Positions 1 through 9,199 of a DNA stretch of 64,000 nt are shown here, in pieces. Origin of the DNA: JBBQVS01 sp964250805 (GTDB taxonomy: Bacteria > Chloroflexota > Ktedonobacteria > Ktedonobacterales > Ktedonobacteraceae); the NCBI GenBank assembly GCA_964250805.1, contig CAXUHG010000008.1, forward strand, positions 1 to 64,000, written 5' to 3'. The notes below the pieces were generated by a model that had not been told where the DNA came from, ran no database searches, and saw only the letters and a program-made list of their open reading frames with translations. A program made the position numbers and the translations under genes. Every line of letters begins with the position of its first letter. Positions within the stretch are counted from its first letter, which is position 1.

Positions 1-530
1 GCGCTGGTGGTGAGGGTACGATCCTCGACAAACAACATGTTATCAAGAACTCGCGCCTCAGGATAGCGAGATCGAAGGTCTTCGGCATATGCCCAATGTG
101 TCGTACAGCGTCGCCCATTGAGCAGTCCTGCCTCTCCTAGGGCAAAAGCACCCGTACAGATAGAAGCTATACGTGTCCCGCCCTGAGCTGTGGTAGCAAG
201 CCAATCACGCGTCTCCTGATCGAGGAGAACCTCATGGTGAACATCAGATTGGTGCTTGATACCTGGCACAATTACCAGATCATCCGCGGTCAACACAGGG
301 AGAGGAGCGAGATCGGTCAGTGTTAGCCCCTGTGCGCTCACACGCGTTGGCTGCGACGAGCAATAGCGCAATGTATAGGTCACTCCAGCCTGAAAAGCCG
401 CGTCAAAGACTTGAGCAGGACCGGAGAGATCGAGTAAGTGTACGTAGGGGAGAAGCAAAAACATAACGGTACGAGGTGTCCTCTCAGTAGGAATGAGAGA
501 CTCTCGAAAAGAAAAATTGTATAGTCCCAT
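1..530 (-). CDS. GlxA/AraC-type transcriptional regulator, N-terminal part (runs off window)
   Basis: Reading leftwards from ATG at 530, the frame stays open to base 1 (about 176 codons), so only the N-terminal part is seen. The start has an AGGAG box 6 nt upstream. The visible sequence is a DJ-1/PfpI (class I amidotransferase-like) domain: TVMFLLLPYVHLLDLSGP near residue 22, DDLVIVPG, and the nucleophile-elbow stretch ASICTGAFALGEAGLLNGRR, followed by TTHWAYAEDL. In the GlxA family this ligand-binding domain precedes two AraC helix-turn-helix motifs, which would lie outside the window. Family members are transcription factors whose elbow cysteine is usually not catalytic. The target is unknown; the FAD oxidase operon next door is on the same strand upstream and is a possible but unproven target. 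Confidence 0.85.
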   Translation of the reverse strand, partial: MGLYNFSFRESLIPTERTPRTVMFLLLPYVHLLDLSGPAQVFDAAFQAGVTYTLRYCSSQPTRVSAQGLTLTDLAPLPVLTADDLVIVPGIKHQSDVHHEVLLDQETRDWLATTAQGGTRIASICTGAFALGEAGLLNGRRCTTHWAYAEDLRSRYPEARVLDNMLFVEDRTLTTS

Positions 531-626
531 AGCTTGCTCCTGAAGTGTTGATCGGAATAAAGCGATTTGTTGTCTTCGTCATATTGTATGCTTTCTTATC
601 GTCTAATTCACCTCATGACTATGCTA

Positions 627-1022
627 TCAGTCGAGTTCCTGTATTTGAAAATGCTTGATGGTCGTCTGGTAGTCATCTACCAGATAGGCAACCGTTCCAT
701 CTTCAAGCTCTTCCGCAAAGTATGCACGCGCAGCCGGTCCGAGTTCTGCAATAGCGGCCTGAAGAAACTGCTGTTCGGAAACTTTTCCCCAGCCGTATTC
801 ATTTTCAAGGGCTATTCTGGCTGCTTGTAGCTCATTTAGCGCAATGGAACGCAACAGTTGTTGTCGCATTCTAGGATGAGCTTGTAACCAAGTAAAAAAG
901 GCTTGTGGATAGTGTTCGCCCTGGATGCTGTTCTTCTCTTTCCCTTCGGCACTCATACTCACCTCAACATCTATACTCATGCGATATGTTTGATGAATTG
1001 AAACATTTGAGTGATTGCTCAT
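627..1022 (-). CDS. unrecognised 131-aa protein downstream of FAD oxidase
   Basis: I do not recognise this family. The frame could open at 1076, but ATG 1022 is preferred because an AAGGAAAA box lies just upstream. The N-terminal 45 residues are polar and probably flexible. The remainder looks alpha-helical (TWLQAHPRMRQQLLRSIALN, then QQFLQAAIAELGPAARAYFA) and ends in an acidic stretch with EELEDGTVAYLVDDYQTT. There is no signal peptide, membrane segment or Cys cluster. It lies 76 bp after the FAD-dependent oxidoreductase on the same strand, so the two are probably co-transcribed. A helper or regulatory role beside the oxidase would be a guess. Confidence 0.6.
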   Translation of the reverse strand: MSNHSNVSIHQTYRMSIDVEVSMSAEGKEKNSIQGEHYPQAFFTWLQAHPRMRQQLLRSIALNELQAARIALENEYGWGKVSEQQFLQAAIAELGPAARAYFAEELEDGTVAYLVDDYQTTIKHFQIQELD

Positions 1023-1098
1023 ACATTTTTCCTTTCTTATAGATGGAGTATTTCTCAGCAAGACGCTGCACGACAAACTCCATTTCTTTCACTCCACC

Positions 1099-2565
1099 TT
1101 ACAAGGTTGGTTTGATATTCTGGTTCAGATGGAACAGATTCGTCGGATCGTATCGGTTCTTGAGGGCGACCAGGCGCTCATAGGTCGCAGGTGTGTAGGC
1201 TTCACGAATACGCTGCTCTCCCTCGTCTCCCAGAAAGTTCACATAGACGCCGCTCTCATAGAGTGCGACTGCCTGAACAATATGCTGGGTACGGGCAGAC
1301 AGATCGGCAGAGTCAAGAGAGAGCGGTCCGAAATGATCCACTATCAGTATGCCTTGTTTGTCGCGGTGAGCAAAGGCCGTCGCGTCGTTGGAGACCTGAC
1401 TCATTGCTCCACCCAGCACACGAATTTGGACCAGCGTCTCCGCAGATAGGACGCTTTGAGCCGATTCGACTAGCGTATGCACCATTTCCTCAGAAAGCGT
1501 CTCGAAAAACTGCGAGCGTAGATGTTGTTGTAAGCCGCGTATCTCGCCAACCTCTACAAAGGTAAAGATGTTTGAATACGGCATAGGCGCAACCAGATCG
1601 GCAAGAGGAGAAGCAATCTGACGTAGGGGAGCCACGGCCTGCTCACCATCGCTGAGATCACCAGTGTAGCAGACAACGATGGCGACCACCGGAGTGCCCT
1701 GCTTGTCGGCTGAAATGAAAGGAGCAGGTGGGGCAAGTATGAGCATGGCCTCGGTCGAAAGTCCATCTGGAGCGGCTGTGGCGAGACGAACATACTCTTG
1801 CAGAATGCGTTCAGCCTCACCCGCGGGTGCTTCATAAAAGATGGCACCGCCCAGAATGGTCCCACCCTGGTGCAGATTCACCTCAAAAGCCGTCACAACA
1901 CCGAAATTGCCACCCCCACCACGCAGTCCCCAAAACAGTTCGGGATTCTCATCGGCACTGGCACGCAAGAGTTGTCCATCAGCGGTAACGAGTTCCACTG
2001 CTCGCAGTTGATCGATAGCTAGGCCATATGCGCGTACCATCCAGCCGATACCACCACCGAGCAGTACCCCACCAACACCTACACTAGCGGTATCGCCTGT
2101 TGTTATCGCCAGACCATGAGGCTGGAGCGCGTTTGCAAGTTCACCCGAAGTGAGACCAGGTTCCAGGCGAGCAGTGCGCCGGAGCGGGTCAACGGTAATA
2201 GCCTTCATACCTGAGAGGTCGATGACGAGACCATGATTGTTGGTGCTATGACCGGACATACTATGTCCCCCACTACGCACAGAGAGAGGCATTGCCTGCT
2301 CACGAGCGAAATTGACAGCGACCTTGACATCTTCCACATCAAGGCAGCGCACGATGCCAGCAGGATGGAAATCAAAGGTACCGCTCCAGACATGTCGTTC
2401 AGCTTCATAGACAGGATTTCCTGGAAGAACGAGTTCACCCCGAACGTGCGAAGATAGTATCTGCATCGCCTGCTCGTAGGCAGGGGGCTTCTCTTGGAGA
2501 GGAGTTGTTGCAGCATGAGGCTGTCTGTTTGTATCGTATTGAGAAGGATTTTGATGTTGCGACAT
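1099..2565 (-). CDS. FAD-binding oxidoreductase, berberine-bridge (PCMH/VAO) family
   Basis: 488-aa secondary-metabolism or sugar-oxidase type flavoprotein. The PCMH FAD-binding domain spans about residues 60-240, with the covalent-flavin motif RSGGHS (His101), followed by GLVIDLSGMKAI and GVGGVLLGGGIGWMVRAYGL. The C-terminal BBE segment is YVNFLGDEGEQRIREAY and ends with NRYDPTNLFHLNQNIKP, so the protein is full length. In bicovalent relatives a Cys sits just before the GVGG loop; here that position reads GDTASVGVGG with no Cys, so flavin should be attached only through His101. No secretion signal is seen. Family members oxidise sugars, phenolics or alkaloid-like substrates with O2; the substrate here cannot be told. 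The start is the first ATG, with only a weak purine-rich ribosome site. Confidence 0.85.
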   Translation of the reverse strand: MSQHQNPSQYDTNRQPHAATTPLQEKPPAYEQAMQILSSHVRGELVLPGNPVYEAERHVWSGTFDFHPAGIVRCLDVEDVKVAVNFAREQAMPLSVRSGGHSMSGHSTNNHGLVIDLSGMKAITVDPLRRTARLEPGLTSGELANALQPHGLAITTGDTASVGVGGVLLGGGIGWMVRAYGLAIDQLRAVELVTADGQLLRASADENPELFWGLRGGGGNFGVVTAFEVNLHQGGTILGGAIFYEAPAGEAERILQEYVRLATAAPDGLSTEAMLILAPPAPFISADKQGTPVVAIVVCYTGDLSDGEQAVAPLRQIASPLADLVAPMPYSNIFTFVEVGEIRGLQQHLRSQFFETLSEEMVHTLVESAQSVLSAETLVQIRVLGGAMSQVSNDATAFAHRDKQGILIVDHFGPLSLDSADLSARTQHIVQAVALYESGVYVNFLGDEGEQRIREAYTPATYERLVALKNRYDPTNLFHLNQNIKPTL

Positions 2566-3006
2566 GAGTTGTTTTCTTTCTTTGATGAGGAACGAGAGTT
2601 CCTCGGGAAAAATCAGGATCAGTGTACTATCAAGGCTGCCAAATGTCGTGATGAATTTGGGTCATTCTCCTCACACTCAGAGAATGACATCACCTCAATC
2701 AGCCCGTTGTCTTAAACGATAGATACACTATACATGTCGTTTCATCAATCTACCAGGGCCAAAGCAGGCAGAAAAGCGGACGGTTTTCGCCAGATGCCTA
2801 TCGAGCACCGTTTTGACGATCAGATGGTCGATTGGGAACTGATCAAAACCCAGACGCTTTGGCAAGTATGAGTTGGACCTTTTCCAAATTGCAGCACCGC
2901 CCACCGATGATCTGGCTTTTAAGGCCGCTGATGCCAGTACGGGTAGATTGAGTTGTTCCTCTCTTCTCCTGATGAGAACAGCATATTTGAATTGAGGCAG
3001 AAGCTT
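2566..3006. other. intergenic stretch without a supported gene
   Basis: No convincing gene. Short open stretches occur on both strands between about 2750 and 3000 (for example minus-strand KSQIIGGRCCNLEKVQLI, broken by stops and frame changes). They could be a decayed gene or transposase remnant, but no family was recognised. The right-hand 100 bp holds whatever ends transcription of the mannosidase operon; no clear hairpin was seen. Confidence 0.4.
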
Positions 3007-5514
3007 TCAGGCGCCTTCCTTCGACAATACTGCTAATCCCAGCCATCGCATTATTACTGCATTGTCACCTAATCCCGATGCTTGAATCACACGTGGTTGA
3101 CCAGGAAGGAGATCAAGCATATTATCACTCCATTTGACGCTATCACTTGCCTCTAGCCAAACGCCCTTAGCAGGACGTTCAGCTACCAGTTTGAGTATAT
3201 CATCTCCCATGCGAACGAGCGTAATATGTGGGTTGGGGAGAGTCAAATATTTGAACGGCTCAGGCCAACATGTTGTATATGCAACCAGCCCATCCTCTTC
3301 CTGTAATGATGCACCCAGAACCCATGATGCACTCTCCTGACACGGAATTTCTCCCAGTTCAATACTGCGATTTGGTGGTAATACATATGATCGTTGCACT
3401 TCGCCCATGTGCTTGCCATCGAGTGTCCACATAGTTACGTGCAGTTTCGCGTTCACTGTTGCAAGCGTTCCATTCGTCGCCCATACTTCTACACTTGTAG
3501 GTGAGTTACGTGCAAGTCCTACACTTAAAGCGGCGAGTTCGCGTCGGGCAACATAGTAAGCTGCCTTTGGACGTAGGGCAGAGTCAATCAATGCCCAACT
3601 GGTAACGGGCCAGCAATCATTGAGTTGCCACACCAAGGCACCAGCAGTGTATTCACGTCCCTCTCCTTGCCAACGTCTTCTCCACCCACGCAAACCCGCG
3701 CCAATCGCCTCCGCCTGTACAAACTGTGTTGCGTAGATATACTCCTCTAGCTCGGATGGTGTGCGAAGCGTATCACTTACATAGACAGCCAGACGACGCG
3801 GACCATCTGATGCTTTATTATGATGCTCTATGGTACGACTCTGAACATAGCGTTCCTCTGACGTAGTGAAAGACTCGATTGTCTTCAATGCTGGAAACGC
3901 TTGCATCCCAAATTCACTCACAAAACGACCGCCTACGGTCGCGTACTCTTGATAGGGTAGCATAGGACCATGCCAAACATTCCACATATGATGATCGCCA
4001 ACATGTACATCGTTTGCATTGCGACCACCATATGGACTACCGCGCCAGTAGGGGCGTTCAGGGTCTAGCTCGGCACAAACATCTGGGAGGAGTTGTTCAT
4101 ACACTACGCGTGACGGGAAAAGACCCGTAATAATTTCTTCTTGTACCGCATCAGGATCATAGAGTCCAAATGTGCTACTATGCATATAATCTTCATTATT
4201 GCCACACCAGAGTGCGATACTGGGATGATGACGCAAACGACGTACAGCAGTCTCGCTCTCGGCTCGCACACTTGCTTGAAACCAGTCTAGAGCAGGATAG
4301 ATACCACAGGCAAACATAAAGTCTTGCCAGACGAGTAACCCTAACTCATCACACATATCATAGAAACTATCTTCTTCATACACTCCTCCACCCCAGACTC
4401 GTACCATCTTCATATTCGCATCTGCAGCATAGTGCAACTCCTGGCGATAGCGCTCAGGAGTGACGCGTGGAAGCAATGAGTCGGCGGGAATCCAGTTTGC
4501 ACCACCACAGAAGATACGTGTATTATTCACTTCAAAGCAGAAGGCCGCTCCAGGCTGATCCGCAAATGAATGTTGGAGAAGTCGTAAGCGACGTATTCCT
4601 GTCCGCATTTCACGACGATCCAGTTGTTGTGTTCCCACAAGAAGGATAGCAACCACGCGATACAGATGTTGTTGACCGTAGCCACTCGGCCACCATAGGT
4701 CAGGTGAAGAAAGTGTAAAGGTATGCTGCACCTCTATTCCATCTACAGGTAGCGTCACCTCTTCAAACAACCGACTGTCAGATGTATAGAGCGCGACACG
4801 TATGAACTGCTTCTGTGAGGAAAGAGAGTTGCTCTGTTCTAGTGTTGCATTAACTGTCAGGGTTGCATATTGCAGGTCAGCAGAAATTTCGTAGGGACAT
4901 GCCAGATCAGCAATACGTGTGGTGTACCCTTGCAAATAGATAGGACGCCAGGGACCTGCCGTCATAATGATTGGCCCCCAATCCCATCCATAATGATATT
5001 GAGCTTTGCGTACATAGACACGGCTCGTATCACCATCGCCCCAAATGGTACGCACTCCGTATTGTGCCTCTCGCTCTCTGCCACGTCGAACAGCCGAATC
5101 AAACAACAACCACAGGGTATTTTCCTGAGCTAAGAGAGAGCGCACATCCACACGATGAGCAAGAAACATGTTATCGCTTACAAGCACCTGAACTCCATTC
5201 AACCAAACCGTTGCAAAGGTATCCAGACCATCAAAACAGAGGTCTATGCATGGCATCTGTTCCCAATCGTCTGAAAGTTGAAAGGTACAGCGATAGAGCC
5301 AATCTTGCTCACCCACCCATTGCACATCTTGTTCGTGAAGGCCAATAAATGGATCGGGAATGCGTCCTGCTGCGAGCAAGTCTTGCTGTACGACACCTGG
5401 GACAGTAGCGGAAAGCCATTCATCAGGGCTACTAAAATCGTGAGGAAGAGTCAGATTGGCAGAGCGCGACTTCACTTCCCAATTCATACCTAACACCAAT
5501 TCTTTGGCTGCCAT
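3007..5514 (-). CDS. GH2 beta-mannosidase
   Basis: 835-aa cytoplasmic glycoside hydrolase, the usual length for GH2 beta-mannosidases. The N-terminal jelly-roll carries the mannosidase-like pattern GVVQQDLLAAGRIPDPF and WVGEQDWLYRCTF. The TIM-barrel shows the acid/base region IALWCGNNE (Glu near 441) and the nucleophile motif VSEFGMQAFP (Glu near 533), with GGVYEEDSFYDMCDELGLLVW between domains. It lacks a signal peptide, so it should cleave beta-mannosides imported as oligosaccharides. It is the last gene of a four-gene minus-strand operon behind a sugar ABC importer, 24 bp after the second permease gene, which points to manno-oligosaccharides or N-glycan-type glycans as the transported substrate. 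ATG 5514 follows a short purine-rich site (GAAGGAAAC). Confidence 0.93.
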   Translation of the reverse strand: MAAKELVLGMNWEVKSRSANLTLPHDFSSPDEWLSATVPGVVQQDLLAAGRIPDPFIGLHEQDVQWVGEQDWLYRCTFQLSDDWEQMPCIDLCFDGLDTFATVWLNGVQVLVSDNMFLAHRVDVRSLLAQENTLWLLFDSAVRRGREREAQYGVRTIWGDGDTSRVYVRKAQYHYGWDWGPIIMTAGPWRPIYLQGYTTRIADLACPYEISADLQYATLTVNATLEQSNSLSSQKQFIRVALYTSDSRLFEEVTLPVDGIEVQHTFTLSSPDLWWPSGYGQQHLYRVVAILLVGTQQLDRREMRTGIRRLRLLQHSFADQPGAAFCFEVNNTRIFCGGANWIPADSLLPRVTPERYRQELHYAADANMKMVRVWGGGVYEEDSFYDMCDELGLLVWQDFMFACGIYPALDWFQASVRAESETAVRRLRHHPSIALWCGNNEDYMHSSTFGLYDPDAVQEEIITGLFPSRVVYEQLLPDVCAELDPERPYWRGSPYGGRNANDVHVGDHHMWNVWHGPMLPYQEYATVGGRFVSEFGMQAFPALKTIESFTTSEERYVQSRTIEHHNKASDGPRRLAVYVSDTLRTPSELEEYIYATQFVQAEAIGAGLRGWRRRWQGEGREYTAGALVWQLNDCWPVTSWALIDSALRPKAAYYVARRELAALSVGLARNSPTSVEVWATNGTLATVNAKLHVTMWTLDGKHMGEVQRSYVLPPNRSIELGEIPCQESASWVLGASLQEEDGLVAYTTCWPEPFKYLTLPNPHITLVRMGDDILKLVAERPAKGVWLEASDSVKWSDNMLDLLPGQPRVIQASGLGDNAVIMRWLGLAVLSKEGA

Positions 5515-5538
5515 AGAGATGTTTCCTTCTTTCCCTCA

Positions 5539-6498
5539 TTACCCTTTAAGGGCACCATTTGCTAGACCCTGAATGTAGTAGCGTTGCAAGATGAAAAACA
5601 TAATAATCATCGGCAGCGATGCCATGACAACGGTGGCGAAAATTGGCTCATAGCTTGTGCCGAACTGCCCAACAAATGCCAGAATTGCTAAGGGCAATGT
5701 GTGGTAATCGGAGTCTTGCAGGAACAGTAGTGCCGAGAAAAACTCGTTCCAGATACCGACTCCTGCCGTGATAACCACGGTCGCAGTCACAGGTCCGAGT
5801 AAAGGAAAAATGATTGTCCAGAAGGTACGAAATTTTCCTGCTCCATCAATGAACGCTGCTTCTTCAATCTCGCGCGGCACCGTTTTGATAAACCCTGTGT
5901 AGAGGAAGATCACGAAAGGCAACGAACCTGCGATATAGAGCAGGATGATGCCATGATAGGAATTGAGAAAGCCTAGATCCTTCATCAACCCATACAAAGG
6001 GATCAGGACGAGCTGGAACGGAATGATCAGTCCAGCTACAAAGTAGAGATAAACGATATTGAAGCGTCGATCTCCTGTTCGACGTGCAAGTGGGTATGCT
6101 GCCAACGCGCCTACGATAACGACACCAATGACGGAAAGAACTGTAATCAAGAGACTGTTATACAGTGCAGTACCAAGATCGGCCTGATCCCAAGCTACAC
6201 CGAAGTTCAGAAGTGTAGGGTGTTTCGGCAAACTAATCGTGTTCGAGAAAGACTCTTGTGGGGATTTGACTGCAACTTCGATCAGCACAAGTAGCGGAAT
6301 GAGCACAATCAACGCCCATATACCCAATCCCAACAATGCTGCTGTATCAGTGAGATAGTCTCCGAGTGTTCGGCGTCGTAACCTTGCCATCATCCTTACT
6401 TGCCGAGGACGTTGTATGATTGATGCTGGTTGACTCCTCCTGCTTTCTGGATACGCACGCTCTACACTCTCCCTTATAATGACTTTTTCCTTTGCCAT
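5539..6498 (-). CDS. carbohydrate ABC transporter permease, MalG/CUT1 type
   Basis: 319-aa inner-membrane permease with about six membrane segments after a basic N-terminal tail of roughly 50 residues. The EAA loop that contacts the ATPase is clear: EIEEAAFIDGAGKFRTFW then PLLGPV. The C-terminus YYIQGLANGALKG is typical of the MalG-like subunit of CUT1 sugar importers. It sits 2 bp after the partner permease gene and upstream of the mannosidase, so it belongs to the binding-protein/two-permease set. No ATPase gene is present; CUT1 systems often share a single MsiK-type ATPase encoded elsewhere, which is inferred here. Confidence 0.93.
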   Translation of the reverse strand: MAKEKVIIRESVERAYPESRRSQPASIIQRPRQVRMMARLRRRTLGDYLTDTAALLGLGIWALIVLIPLLVLIEVAVKSPQESFSNTISLPKHPTLLNFGVAWDQADLGTALYNSLLITVLSVIGVVIVGALAAYPLARRTGDRRFNIVYLYFVAGLIIPFQLVLIPLYGLMKDLGFLNSYHGIILLYIAGSLPFVIFLYTGFIKTVPREIEEAAFIDGAGKFRTFWTIIFPLLGPVTATVVITAGVGIWNEFFSALLFLQDSDYHTLPLAILAFVGQFGTSYEPIFATVVMASLPMIIMFFILQRYYIQGLANGALKG

Positions 6499-6500
6499 AA

Positions 6501-7445
6501 CTAGTACGTCACCTCTCGCTTCCGTAAGAAGTATAAACTGACTACAGAGAGAGCCAGCACAACAAAGAAGACAACCAGACTCAGAGCAGTACCATAGCCA
6601 AACTCGCTATAACTAAATGTCTGATTATAAATTTCAATGGTTACGGAGCGAGTCGCGCCAAACGGTCCACCATTGGTCATGGCAAAAATGGTATCAAAAA
6701 CGCTCAGTGAGCTAATCATGATAAGCACAAAATTGATCGTGACCGCGGGTGCCAGCAATGGAAAGATAAGATACCGGAAACGTTGGCTATTATTGGCTCC
6801 ATCAATTGTCACGGCTTCATGCAGTTCTTGCGGTATGATTTGGAGACCTGCCATGTAAATAATGATGGTACCTCCTACACCTCGCCAAATGCCCGTCGCA
6901 ATAACGCTTGGTAAAGCAAGATAAAAGTTGCCTAACCAATCCTGTCCCAGTGATCCTAGTCCGATGGTCGCGAGGAATGTGTCGATGAAACCAAATCCGG
7001 GTGCATACAGATAGCTCCAAATGTAGCCAATCGCCAGACCGCTTAGTAAGGTTGGCAAGAGAAACAATACACGCAATGCGCCACTGAAACGCAAAAATCG
7101 TTGCAACGATAGTGCGAGTAGAAGCGCAATTATGTTTTGTAGAAGTGTGACACATATCGCATAGATCAGAGTAACACGTATAGACTGGAGAAAGTGGTCA
7201 TCATGAAGTAATGCTTGAAAATTTTGGAGACCGACGAAGTTGGGCGTTTGTGTAATACCATCCCAATTGGTTAGACTGTAGTAGACACCACGTAGCACCG
7301 GGTAGATTGTAAAAAGCGTGAAGAGGACTAATGCTGGCAAGAGAAATATGGCATCTCCACCGAGATTACGCCAGCGTCGGCTTTTGCTTGTTTCGTTTTT
7401 GCCGTTCCCATGTACTCCATGAGACGACACAGCAGCTTCCTGCAT
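6501..7445 (-). CDS. carbohydrate ABC transporter permease, MalF/CUT1 type
   Basis: 314-aa partner permease. It has about six hydrophobic helices beginning at residue 30 (FLLPALVLFTLFTIYPVLRG) and the EAA motif ELHEAVTIDGANNSQRFRYL followed by FPLLAPA. The sequence FTIYPVLRGVYYSLTNWDG is the usual first-helix signature of MalF-like CUT1 subunits. It is encoded 2 bp upstream of the MalG-like permease and about 100 bp after the substrate-binding lipoprotein gene. It forms the translocation pore with the MalG-like partner. The substrate is inferred from the linked beta-mannosidase. Confidence 0.93.
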   Translation of the reverse strand: MQEAAVSSHGVHGNGKNETSKSRRWRNLGGDAIFLLPALVLFTLFTIYPVLRGVYYSLTNWDGITQTPNFVGLQNFQALLHDDHFLQSIRVTLIYAICVTLLQNIIALLLALSLQRFLRFSGALRVLFLLPTLLSGLAIGYIWSYLYAPGFGFIDTFLATIGLGSLGQDWLGNFYLALPSVIATGIWRGVGGTIIIYMAGLQIIPQELHEAVTIDGANNSQRFRYLIFPLLAPAVTINFVLIMISSLSVFDTIFAMTNGGPFGATRSVTIEIYNQTFSYSEFGYGTALSLVVFFVVLALSVVSLYFLRKREVTY

Positions 7446-7544
7446 GGTCGTGCCTTTCTATACATGCATAAGAGAAGGAGGAACGTTCGTCCAACACTGC
7501 TATTGAAAGAAACGTTTTCTCCTTCTGCTCGCACTAATTCCCTG

Positions 7545-8864
7545 TTACTTATTGAGATTTTGCGTGTAGGCAGTGTCCATAGCAGCGAGCGTCTTCGCAA
7601 CGGTTGTTTGCTTACTGAGTAAACCCTGCACACCATCCGAGAGAGCATCCTGTACCTTGTTGGGCCAGTAGGTGAACGGCATCGTAACGGTACCTGTTTT
7701 GATATAGGCTTTAGCCGCTTCCAGTGCCGGGTCTACCGTTGAGTCCACATCCGTCAATGCAGAAATTGAGCCTCTTTTACTGAGATAAGCACCAACACCA
7801 GCCGGACTTGCCCAGAACGCGACATAATCCTTTGCTTCTTTAATGTGCTTGCTTTGTCCATTGATGGACCACGGTGGAGTACCATATGCTCCTGCTGGTA
7901 CAGGTCCGGCTTTGAAGGGAAGTGAGAATGTACTGAGACCAAGATTGGGAGATATTTTCCGCATGTCAGAAATAACCCAGTCGCCATTGAGAATCATGGC
8001 AGCATTCCCATCCACAACTGCCTGTAAACCTTGGCTATAGGTTGTGCCAAGCGGGCCGTTTGTAAAATACCCCTTTTCGTTCCAACGGATGATCTCTTCT
8101 AGAGCCTGCGCCCAACCAGCTGATTGTGCAAAGGAAGTTTGACCTGTCCGCATCTTCGCGTCAAAATCTGGTTCATCGCGCAGAACAGAGGTTGTAATCA
8201 ATGTATAGGCCATGATTGGACCTGTCCAGGCATCTTTGTAAGTACCTGCAATAGGTGCAATGCCCGCACGCTTCAGCGCGTCACAATTTGCTAAAAATTC
8301 CTCGTATGTTGCTGGCACATTGAGGCTCAACTTGCTGAATACTTGCTTGTTATATGTAGCAAGCAAAAGGTTGAGTGCATAGGAAATACCATACACCTTC
8401 CCATTGAACGTCGAAGCGGCTTTTGCCGCATCAGTCATGGTGGAGACCCAGGGCTGATCGGAGAGATCAACCAGTTCGCCGACCTTGATCATGGAAAGCG
8501 TGTCGGCGGTAGACTGATTCAAGCCGAAAATATCAGGTCCATCGTTGTTTGAAAAACGTGTTTTGACGACGGTTGAGTAGTTGGCAGTAGGGATGTTTTC
8601 ATACTTGATGGTGACATTTGGATACTTTTTGTGGAAATTGTTTGCGATGAGGTCCTCCGCATCCGCTTCATACGCACGTCCCCATACAAGGTGCTTTAGT
8701 GCTACCGACTGAGCACCACTCCCACTCGCGCTCCCGCCACACGCCTCTAAAAGCCCACCGACTCCTGCTAGTGCGCCAACTGAAAGCGCGGACTTCGCAA
8801 TAAAGGATCGTCTGTTCATGTGTGGAAATGTGTTGCTTGCGCTGTCAAGCTCGTGAAATATCAT
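7545..8864 (-). CDS. sugar ABC transporter substrate-binding lipoprotein (Tat-type signal)
   Basis: About 439 aa. The N-terminus carries a twin-arginine-like signal NRRSFIAKSALSVGALAGVG and a lipobox ending LLEAC followed by GGSASGSG, so it should be exported and lipid-anchored. The rest is a family-1 solute-binding protein (WGRAYEADAEDLIANNFHKK, then NLLLATYNKQVFSKL). The start was set at ATG 8864 because GAGGG lies about 6 nt upstream; ATG 8819, right at the RR motif, is possible but has no visible ribosome site. It is the first gene of the importer/mannosidase operon and faces the LacI regulator. A 98-bp gap separates it from the first permease gene. Confidence 0.9.
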   Translation of the reverse strand: MIFHELDSASNTFPHMNRRSFIAKSALSVGALAGVGGLLEACGGSASGSGAQSVALKHLVWGRAYEADAEDLIANNFHKKYPNVTIKYENIPTANYSTVVKTRFSNNDGPDIFGLNQSTADTLSMIKVGELVDLSDQPWVSTMTDAAKAASTFNGKVYGISYALNLLLATYNKQVFSKLSLNVPATYEEFLANCDALKRAGIAPIAGTYKDAWTGPIMAYTLITTSVLRDEPDFDAKMRTGQTSFAQSAGWAQALEEIIRWNEKGYFTNGPLGTTYSQGLQAVVDGNAAMILNGDWVISDMRKISPNLGLSTFSLPFKAGPVPAGAYGTPPWSINGQSKHIKEAKDYVAFWASPAGVGAYLSKRGSISALTDVDSTVDPALEAAKAYIKTGTVTMPFTYWPNKVQDALSDGVQGLLSKQTTVAKTLAAMDTAYTQNLNK

Positions 8865-8980
8865 GAGAACCCTCGCCTTTCCTGGAAAGGACAGACAACT
8901 CTGTCTAAACACATGCGTAACAAGGTGCGCTATGCATCTTGTAGTGCTTTGCAAGAGTACATCTCCTCTTGTTACAGCGA

Positions 8981-9009
8981 ATAGTAGCATCCGATTTTCA
9001 GTTTGTCAA
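8981..9009 (-). promoter_or_regulatory. sigma70-type promoter of the sugar ABC/mannosidase operon
   Basis: On the minus strand TTGACA (9009-9004) and TACTAT (8986-8981) are separated by exactly 17 bp. The spacer contains CTGAAAAT (minus strand, 9001-8994), a box repeated in the divergent promoter, which suggests repression by the adjacent LacI protein. Confidence 0.75.
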
Positions 9010-9038
9010 GACTTTTTCAGAGTCTTTTTTCTGAAAAT
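8994..9038. promoter_or_regulatory. CTGAAAAT operator-like boxes, ABC operon side
   Basis: CTGAAAAT occurs on the plus strand at 9031-9038 and on the minus strand at 9001-8994, with a near copy (CTGAAAAA, minus strand) at 9020-9013. The boxes bracket the -35 element of the ABC operon promoter. They are proposed LacI-family operator sites; binding is inferred. Confidence 0.5.
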
Positions 9039-9125
9039 ACCACCTTTTTCTTAGAATTCACGCTATAAAAGCCTTTTTTAGAGGGTTTTTCTCAAAAATT
9101 ATCACAATCGAGGTATGTACACATC

Positions 9126-9154
9126 TTGACATTTCTGAAAATTTTAGGTATTAT
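9126..9154 (+). promoter_or_regulatory. sigma70-type promoter of the LacI regulator gene
   Basis: TTGACA at 9126-9131 and TATTAT at 9149-9154 are spaced by 17 bp. Transcription would begin around 9161, about 40 bp before the TTG start codon. Confidence 0.75.
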
Positions 9155-9166
9155 TCTGAAAATAAT
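9135..9166. promoter_or_regulatory. CTGAAAAT operator-like boxes, regulator side
   Basis: Two CTGAAAAT copies at 9135-9142 (inside the promoter spacer) and 9156-9163 (just after the -10). The second is embedded in an inverted repeat ATTATT...AATAAT (9150-9166). The position suggests autorepression by the LacI protein. Confidence 0.5.
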
Positions 9167-9199
9167 CGTTTGAATATAGGTGCGCCTGGAGGAAACAGC

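Noticed and set aside
2740..3000. Possible transposase or gene remnant
   Set aside because: Short open pieces on both strands, but no inverted repeats, no DDE motif and no recognisable family.
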